This document shows positions 7,402 to 12,947 of a DNA stretch of 12,947 bases, piece after piece. Within the stretch, counting starts at the first letter, position 1, and each line of letters starts with the position of its first letter. Source of the stretch: Cephalothrix spiralis (Eukaryota > Nemertea > Palaeonemertea > Archinemertea > Cephalotrichidae); the NCBI GenBank assembly GCA_032353305.1, contig JAUCNG010197751.1:1-12947 (forward strand), written 5' to 3'. The notes beneath the pieces were generated by a model that was not told the DNA's origin, made no database searches, and worked only from the letters and a program-made list of their open reading frames with translations. The position numbers and the translations under genes were made by a program.

Positions 7402-10400
7402 CTGAAGTTAGGTTAGACTATAATATATAATCGAATCATCTAGCTATCTAAGAAATTTGAAGGTAAGATTAATGATAGGTGTAAACAAATGAAAACACTA
7501 CAATTACAGTGCTCTACTCGAACACGCATAGGAAGGCAGTAACAGAAGATTAAGATTTTTGCGACAAAGAAATATCAGTGGCCCGCATTATTCCACGAGT
7601 AGCGCTGCTTTAAGCATACATCATGCGGATATAAACCATAGCCAACCCTATCATTCATTACCGGCCACATTGAATACAGTTTACTTCATATTTCTCCGTC
7701 GCAAAAAAATGGGTTAATTATTTAAAATAGAACATTTAAAATTGATAAACAGTAAATCAAATGCAAATTTATGCAATTAAATTAATGATAAATCAGTAGA
7801 TCAAATGCAAATTTTATGCTTATTAAATAAGAAACAGCAAGCCAAATTTGTTAACATACTGTAGCTAGGTGCTAATTAAGGACAATACCAAAACTAAATA
7901 TACAGCACGATATATCAACAATAAAGTTTGTAGAAAATCTTTGAAATTTATTTTTTAGTTACATGTTGTCCAAAATATCAACTTATATAATCTTTTACGC
8001 TATAGTGGTCTCAAAGTACAATCTAACAGGGTGACCACAAAATTCAATGATATTTCCATGACTTTTCCCCCGACATATCCAGAAATTTCCAGTCCGACAT
8101 CTTGAAAAAGTCTGAAAAACAGTCAGTTGCGACATCATTTTCAACTGCCAAATAACCCAGCAAGACAAAAAAAATTACCCGGATGACATTTATTTTTCAA
8201 AATTCCATGATCTTTCCAGGTATGCTTAAGAATATTTTAGAATTCCGAACCTTCGCTCTACGTTCGGTCAGTTGGCCTGTAGACTGGTTACCTGACCGAT
8301 ATCGTCTTCTTTAGCAGACTAGGTTTTCACCAGTTTTTTTCAATTTTCCATGACATTTCCATGACAATTTGGGCCAATTTTGGAATTCCATGACATTTCC
8401 AGGTTTTCCAGACATGTGGTCACCCTGTCTAATTACATGAATAACGATCTGTTAAAATTATCAACATGTATTTTGATGTAAACCGGACTATTTAAAATTT
8501 AAAATTATTTTTCGCCGGGTATTACCGTATCTTTTTCCAACTTCAATATCAGATAAATAAAAAACTAATGTTAATTTTTTACATGTTCGTCAGGGGACAT
8601 GATAACGGATATCTATTTAAATCACTTGGAAGTCAATATAACGTACTGTAAATTTAGTTGCCAAAACCGCAATATATTTACAAACCTGTTTCTGCTAGCG
8701 ATTTATACACTGCATATTCTAAAAGTGACCGTGGATAACCCATTTTCAAGACAAGTTGAACCTTATGGGTATCCATTCGAGCCCGTACTTCTCTCGGCTC
8801 GACATGGTTGCAAATAGCAATTGTTTCTAGATCAGCATCTAAAGCTATAATAATAATACATGAAAATTAACATCAACAAAAAAAACCTCGCCAACATCAA
8901 ATTAATATCTCCAGCAATAAATTACAGTCCTTGTTATATCGCTTGTAGTCTCGGGTTGCATTCTTTGAGAAAAGTTAGAGTGAGATTCGAGGACTTCAAG
9001 ACTTATTTATCCTACTCTACCAGGTAATGGTACATTGGTACATGTACATATCTTCTTTTTGAAGATAGTTATCTCTGATTTTTTGGTAGTTTATTTACAA
9101 ATTTTGAACTCGACAAGTGTTGGTTTTAAGCTATTACCAACCAATAGAAATATAACCCTAATCTACAAGAATCTGCTGTTAGTTTTCGATTCGCGCATGC
9201 GAGCTCAAATCTCTAAATTGTTTAAGTTTCTTGCGCAACTTTTTCCACATGGGGATTAATCCAGCCATACATCAAGTAACATTCCAAAAACATTTTAATA
9301 AGCTTTAATGGTTTGATTATAGAATGATAAACATAATATTTCTTATAATTGATAATCCACAACTAAGTTTTTCAATTTTAAGTATATTTGCACAAAAAAC
9401 CCAACGTTTCAAGCCTTAAGGCCAATTGTCAAGAAATAACAACAACAAAAATTAATCAATTATGAATTAAAATTTGTTTGTCATTCCTTTAAAATGGGCC
9501 ATAGATAACGATGGGTTATTTGTGTTAATATACTTAAAATTTAAAAAAATAGTGTGACTAGCGAATTGTATAATCTCTTCATGGATTTGTGTGTGATAAA
9601 AAGATTTCGTACCTGCTGATGCCGATTCCACTGTAGCCGGAATTGTAGGAGCGTTACCACCGGAGGTCAACTCTCTATTAGTATTACTACTATCATCTTC
9701 AGTTGTGTTTCCAATGCTTATACCAGATGTGAAAAGTGATTGGTTATCAGTTTCTATTCTCAGCATCGGTTCACTTGAGGCATCCGTGTTCTAAAATAAA
9801 AATTATGATTAGTTCAGTTTCAGGCACCATCACCCCGTGGGTGCTGATCATTTTAGTAATCGGAGGAACTAATATTACGTAGGGAAAATTGGCGAGTGTT
9901 TAGAAAATTTGGTTACAAATCGAATGAAGTAAGTCACGGTAGCTTAGTGTTGGGACGCGCATCAGATAAATCAACAAAACGGTGGGTCTATTGTACTTCC
10001 ACCGTCACCACCCATTCACTCTCACGATACGGTGGTTTTGATCCATTATGTCCGGACATCATTTCCTGAAAATTTCAAAATTGCCGGTTCCTCAGTTTTC
10101 GAGAAATGCGCATGTGCATGGGCAAATCGCAAAAATAACAGCCGATTCAGGAAAATTAGGGGCCCGTTTCTATCGGTCCGTAATACATTTATATGACGAA
10201 ATATCAGCCGTTACAGAGTTATTAACCATTCAAATAGATGTGATGTCAATATCATAGGTTCGTTAATAACCTGGTAGTCGGTAATATCTGATTTTTACGT
10301 TATATAAATGTATTACTGACGGTTAGAAACATGCCCCTATTTTACCTGAATCCGCATGCGCAACCCCAATTTGATCTACGACAAGCTCCAATGGTGGAGC

Positions 10401-12947
10401 CTTGGGCTAATCATAAGTTTGAGCATCAAAATGGCGCAACCCTAAAGCGCATGAACAGATGGATGGAAGTGAAAGTTATATCATTTCAACTCATCATAGC
10501 ACATATACGCACCCTGTCATCTACGTCACGTCTCCTCTCATAACTCACGCGCGCTATCATCCAAACTATTAAAAACTTGTCACGATTACCACAAAACATT
10601 CAATTACTGTATATATTACTGTGTATAGGACAATATTTAGAATTTGAAAGGCTTAAATCTTTACCATTTGCAGTTCCTGGTTAGCATCATTCCTCTGTTG
10701 AACTTCTATTTGTACTTGTTTGACAAATTCAAACCGCTTTACCTGACGCAGGAAACCACAACGTGGAAACCAGCGCGCATGCTCTCTCCAGGGATCGTCA
10801 AGTTTTTCCCAGGCGCGTAGCCCACCACCACAATGGAAACAGCGAACGTTGTCAGCCAAACCTAGCAAAAAATATAGTTCATTTAAATAAATATTTTGAA
10901 GTGATTTACAAGTAACAAAACATGGATATTAAACCAAAAAAGTTATGACATTCAGATGATAGATATCGGCGTATGGCGTTACGAGTTTGCTTTTTTAAAT
11001 TATTAGGCTGAAGTTTTGTACGTTGACGGGGGCTTTAGTTCTCTACAATATAATGTATATTGCTGTAAAATAAATTTATCCAAGTGCACCACCGCCTTTT
11101 TTCTCTCTCAAACTTAAAAAGATAATTGCATTTTTTAGTATTTAGAAATTTCAAAATTTTGTCCAAAACTATATGAAACTTTTGATGGAACTTTTGGCGT
11201 ACAACCTTCCGCGCAAATTTTCGGACCCCCCCCCGCGAAAATTTCAGAAATGCGGGCCTTAACCCATCAACCCTTATAATTTTGGAAAGCTTGTGGAAAT
11301 TCTAGGTTCAAGTTTCTATTTTCATGAGGGCCGGACTTTTTAGGGCACGCCAGCGTCCAAAAACATCATTTTTTGGCCCATATCGCATAAATCTCGTAGG
11401 TGCGGGCCAATACCCCAGTAACCCATATAAAGTTTATGAAGGCTTCTTCAAAATGTAGGTTCCAGATTAAATTTTCGAGGGACTCGGACCCTTTTTGGGG
11501 GCCCACGGGCCAAAAAGCATTTTTTTACCCAACGAAATTATTTATTTTGGCCCCTGGGACCCCGAAAAGTGTCCGGGCCCCTCGAAAATTTAATCTGGAA
11601 CCTATATTTTGATCAAGCCTTCAGAAAATATAAGGGTTACTGAGGTATTTGGCTTGCACCTACGAGATTTATGCGATATGGGCTGTCTTTTGGCCCCTGG
11701 CGCGCCAAAAAGGGTCCGGCCCCCATGAAAAAATATAAACTTGACCCTAGAATTTCCACAAGCTTTCCAAAAAATATATGGTATGGTGGGGTTTTTCGCG
11801 GGGGGCCGAAAATTTGCGCGGAAGGTTGTACGCCAAAAGTTCCAGAAACCAATGTATGCGAATAGAAATATGACAATTTTATATAAGTCTGGTTACTTAT
11901 CTCTTTGATCAGATGCTATAACGTTATCGCACTGTTTCGACATTTATAGCGGAAAAATAATCATCGCAATGTCGTAGGTTGTGATTTACTGTGATTTACT
12001 GTAGAAAATGTTCTCCACTACAATCACATGAGGACTATCAAATATATAGCATCGTATGAAAGTGAACATTTTTGAATGTGCCTGGGGAATTTCTACGTTT
12101 TGAACTTATTTTTTTAATCCGTTCTCCTAATAATTCGTACGTAGCTGGTAGAAATTAATATAATTTGAAAAAATCAATAATTACCTGAATAAAGGAATCC
12201 AGCTTCTGCTAAAGCCTCACTGCTCTGGTTGTTGTTAGGATCCCATCTTTCATACGTATCGAGTCTAGAATTGTAATCTTGGAACTCTTTTCGTTTGGGG
12301 ACAGTTATTACTTTACCAAAAGCGTCTTCATCGTTAGGCTTTGGTTCAGCATGTTCAGCAATAGATAATCTCTCGAAAGCGCTCGCCGGGGGGCCTGAGT
12401 CAGGAACAGGGATACGCCTTGGGGGCTCGTTTTGAACTGGTAGACTTCCATTGGTAACATTATCTGTTATTGGTACATTTCCCACATCTAAATTTAGCAT
12501 GAAAGGACAAGTTGGCCTGTGTTTCTTGTGTTCATCAATAGCGCGATCACCAAGGGTCCAGTTTGTCAAGGACAGTGCGCAGAAGGCACATTTTGTCTCA
12601 TCCCCTCTTCTTGTTGAGTAAAACCCAGCTTTAGCCAATGATCGGGGATTAACAATAGCTGACTTAGGCCATTTATCGAAAGTAGAGACTCGATCTGCTT
12701 CTTTAACCATTGCTTTCTCGATCGTTTCCGATAAACGTTCACGAACATTAACAACCTGTGGTATACTTTGGAGCTTGCCTTTTTCATCTGGTGGATGCAA
12801 AAAATAACGCAATGTCGCAGCTCCTCCACTTGCACCGTTACTACTTCCAGTATTAGCAACTTTTGGCCTTTGGTCAACTAAAGAAATCGGCCTATCATAA
12901 TCGGAATCGTGCTGATTACTTGTTGTATCATAACTTCGCTTGTTTCC
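7341..12947 (-). CDS. Inhibitor of apoptosis protein (BIRC/XIAP-like): BIR-BIR-UBA, 5' end outside the window
   Basis: IAPs bind and restrain caspases or act as ubiquitin-pathway adaptors in the cytosol. Minus-strand exons are 12947-12185 (open at the window edge), 10861-10665, 9790-9613, 8844-8682 and 7401-7341. They join in frame to give 453 visible residues. BIR1 spans about residues 86-150 with zinc ligands C120, C123, H140 and C147 (Cx2Cx16Hx6C). BIR2 spans about 228-295 with C262, C265, H282 and C289, and is split by the first intron. BIR2 has the GGGL, W272, D276 and W285 pattern of type II BIRs, which bind IAP-binding-motif peptides. BIR1 looks type I. A Ser/Thr/Asn-rich linker (about 321-379) precedes a UBA domain with KMGYPR at 413-418. 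No RING finger is visible down to the neighbouring gene. Orthology to one named vertebrate BIRC gene is not claimed. Confidence 0.92.
7411..8021 (-). other. Intron between IAP exons D and E, non-element part
   Basis: I searched this AT-rich stretch on the minus strand for a RING or other exon and found none. At 7750-7774 and 7794-7819 there is a near-identical 25-26 bp direct duplication (CAGTARATCAAATGCAAAT core). The rest shows no structure I can support. Confidence 0.5.
8027..8427. mobile_element. hAT-like non-autonomous element (MITE)
   Basis: CAGGGTGACCACA (8027-8039) and TGTGGTCACCCTG (8415-8427) are perfect 13-bp terminal inverted repeats. Both are followed inward by repeated CCATGACATTTCCA and TTTCCAGG motifs. 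This end sequence and internal motif are typical of a hAT-type MITE group widespread in animals. TCTAA flanks both ends (8022-8026 and 8428-8432); this is shorter than the 8 bp expected for hAT, so the outer bases may have mutated. There is no transposase. It lies in the intron between IAP exons D and E. Confidence 0.82.
8682..8844 (-). CDS. IAP exon D: UBA domain
   Basis: After acceptor TATTATTATTATAG the frame encodes residues 380-433, including [10 protein letters not shown] and [18 protein letters not shown]. The latter is a UBA helix 1 and the MGF/Y loop as in IAPs. There are two possible in-frame acceptors six bases apart (exon start 8844 or 8838). There are also two possible donors, ACAG|GTTTGT (exon end 8686) and GGTTT|GTAAAT (exon end 8682). 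The second keeps frame with the exon at 7401. This exon is absent from a simple long-ORF scan because it is short. Confidence 0.85.
8845..9329 (-). other. Intron between IAP exons C and D, left part
   Basis: This is AT-rich and without supported features. The plus-strand frame at 9035-9259 has no recognisable motif and lies inside the intron of a well-supported gene, so I treat it as chance. Confidence 0.45.
9330..9440 (-). mobile_element. Penelope-like element terminal fragment with decayed hammerhead-like core
   Basis: Read on the minus strand from about 9440, the sequence has TTGACAA, a small stem-loop around the palindrome GCCTTAAGGC (9413-9422), then GAAACGTTGGG. A tail follows with TTGTGCAAATATACTTAAAA and TTGTGGATTATCA. 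The arrangement CTGANGA, stem, GAAACGTTG is characteristic of Penelope-like retroelement ends that carry hammerhead ribozyme motifs. Here two invariant core positions are changed (C3 to T, G8 to A), so self-cleavage is unlikely. No reverse transcriptase or GIY-YIG coding sequence is present. Assignment is from motif memory only. Confidence 0.4.
9613..9790 (-). CDS. IAP exon C: low-complexity linker
   Basis: The acceptor TTTTTATTTTAG precedes AACACGGAT. The exon encodes residues 321-379 plus one base, rich in Ser, Thr and Asn (for example [10 protein letters not shown]), and ends at donor GCAG|GTACGA. No domain is recognised. Its assignment rests on matching phases with both neighbours and on clean splice sites. 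The open frame continues past the donor to 9467, but that part reads into the intron. Confidence 0.82.
9791..10143 (-). other. Intron between IAP exons B and C, right of exon C
   Basis: ACGGTGG at 9979-9985 and 10029-10035 and its inverse at 9999-10005 form small alternative hairpins. TAGCTTAGTGT at 9940-9950 resembles a tRNA box A, but no box B follows. No exon is seen. Confidence 0.4.
10144..10352. mobile_element. Foldback element in IAP intron B/C
   Basis: GATTCAGG (10144-10151) and CCTGAATC (10345-10352) bound two arms of about 85 bases. The arms pair through TAGGGGC, GTTTCTA, a perfect 15-bp repeat GTAATACATTTATAT (10180-10194 against 10302-10316), and GTTATTAAC. The loop is about 25 bases. 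GCGCATG motifs just outside on both sides (10107 and 10353 onward) suggest that the true ends may be wider, with an indel. The plus-strand frame at 10048-10257 runs through the arm and is not a gene. Confidence 0.78.
10353..10664 (-). other. Intron between IAP exons B and C, remainder
   Basis: The plus-strand frame 10331-10543 overlaps the foldback arm and shows no domain; I treat it as non-coding. Nothing else is supported. Confidence 0.4.
10665..10861 (-). CDS. IAP exon B: zinc-binding half of BIR2
   Basis: The acceptor TTTTTTGCTAG is followed by GTTTGGCTGAC, which completes a Gly codon and gives residues 255-320. [18 protein letters not shown] and EHARWFPRC form the zinc knuckle and peptide groove. 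The segment then runs into a charged helix. The donor is ATG|GTAAAG at a codon boundary. Confidence 0.93.
11186..11844. mobile_element. Long near-perfect palindromic foldback element in IAP intron A/B
   Basis: TGGAACTTTTGGCG at 11186-11199 is exactly inverted at 11831-11844. Pairing continues through GTACAACCTTCCGCGCAAAT, CTAGGTTCAAGTTT, CATATCGCATAAATCTCGTA and CCAGATTAAATTTTCGAGG to a centre near 11525-11540. Each arm is therefore about 310-330 bp. Inside the left arm a related unit repeats with 150-base spacing (TGCGGGCCTTAACCC at 11251, TGCGGGCCAATACCCC at 11401). The element is GC-rich against an AT-rich background. It shares its terminal and inner motifs with the element at 3181-3615. 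Frames at 11400-11612, 11637-11876 (minus) and 11671-11865 lie within it and are artefacts of the repeat. No transposase or clear target duplication was found. Confidence 0.85.
11845..12184 (-). other. Intron A/B next to IAP exon A
   Basis: This intronic sequence ends at the exon A donor (12184-12183). A short tandem GTGATTTACT doublet lies near 11980-12000. No other structure is seen. Confidence 0.45.
12185..12947 (-). CDS. IAP exon A: BIR1 and first half of BIR2 (5' end not in window)
   Basis: The frame is open from the window edge to donor TCAG|GTAATT and encodes 254 codons plus one base. It holds a polar N-terminal stretch, all of BIR1 (RVSTFDKWP to CPFML), a proline-rich spacer, and the start of BIR2 (RLDTYERW to AEAGFLYS). 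No ATG is needed here, since the frame continues unbroken upstream to the edge. The overlapping minus frame at 12566-12877 is a shadow. Confidence 0.93.

Noticed and set aside
8599-8817. 72-codon plus-strand ORF
   Set aside because: It is antisense to the well-supported UBA exon of the IAP gene.
9035-9259. 74-codon plus-strand ORF
   Set aside because: Intronic, AT-rich, with no recognisable motif and no splice or promoter support.
9930-10010. tRNA-derived SINE head (box A-like TAGCTTAGTGT)
   Set aside because: No acceptable box B follows, only a GGTGG/CCACC hairpin, so evidence is too weak to call.
11400-11876. Open frames on both strands in the long palindrome
   Set aside because: They overlap antiparallel within inverted arms and are explained by the repeat.
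12566-12877. 103-codon minus-strand ORF
   Set aside because: It is the shifted-frame shadow of IAP exon A; the BIR-coding frame runs through the same bases.
1-12947. CRISPR arrays, bacterial operons, ribosomal RNA or viral genes
   Set aside because: There are no regularly spaced identical repeats, no rRNA-like sequence and no viral coding frames; gene structure is that of an animal nucleus.

Overview
This is animal nuclear DNA, most likely from a marine invertebrate. It has AT-rich non-coding sequence, GT-AG introns of 0.6 to 2.9 kb, a nuclear-encoded mitochondrial complex I subunit, a BIR/UBA apoptosis-inhibitor gene, and many short palindromic DNA transposons. I see no bacterial, plasmid or phage organisation. 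The species cannot be named from the sequence.

Two protein-coding genes point tail to tail. On the + strand, NDUFB9 (complex I subunit B22, LYR-fold family) is complete in four exons: 1585-1682, 4550-4692, 5333-5388 and 6043-6174. It encodes 142 residues. On the - strand, an inhibitor-of-apoptosis (BIRC/XIAP-like) gene enters from the right edge with five exons: 12185-12947 (open at the edge), 10665-10861, 9613-9790, 8682-8844 and probably 7341-7401. These encode a type I BIR, a type II BIR, a Ser/Thr-rich linker and a UBA domain. No RING finger was found in this window. A stop codon and AATAAA signals follow the last exon.

Most other sequence is repeat-rich. Left to right: a possible small element (233-431), a relic of a non-LTR retrotransposon C-terminus (584-772, - strand), an inverted-repeat element (866-1121), a 367-bp TIR element carrying a tRNA-like Pol III promoter and flanked by a 9-bp duplication (1906-2272), a foldback element (3181-3615), a second foldback (4886-5290), small hairpins (5475-5580, 5763-5802), a GC-rich palindrome between the genes (6605-7123), a hAT-like MITE (8027-8427), a Penelope-like terminal fragment with a decayed hammerhead-like core (about 9330-9440), another foldback (10144-10352), and a 659-bp palindrome (11186-11844) of the same family as the one at 3181-3615.

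The two genes have no evident functional link beyond being neighbours; complex I assembly and caspase control/ubiquitin signalling are separate processes. The most unusual content is the set of palindromic elements, present in almost every intron of both genes, and the chimeric TIR element with an internal tRNA-like promoter. The remaining open frames inside the palindromes look like chance frames, not genes.
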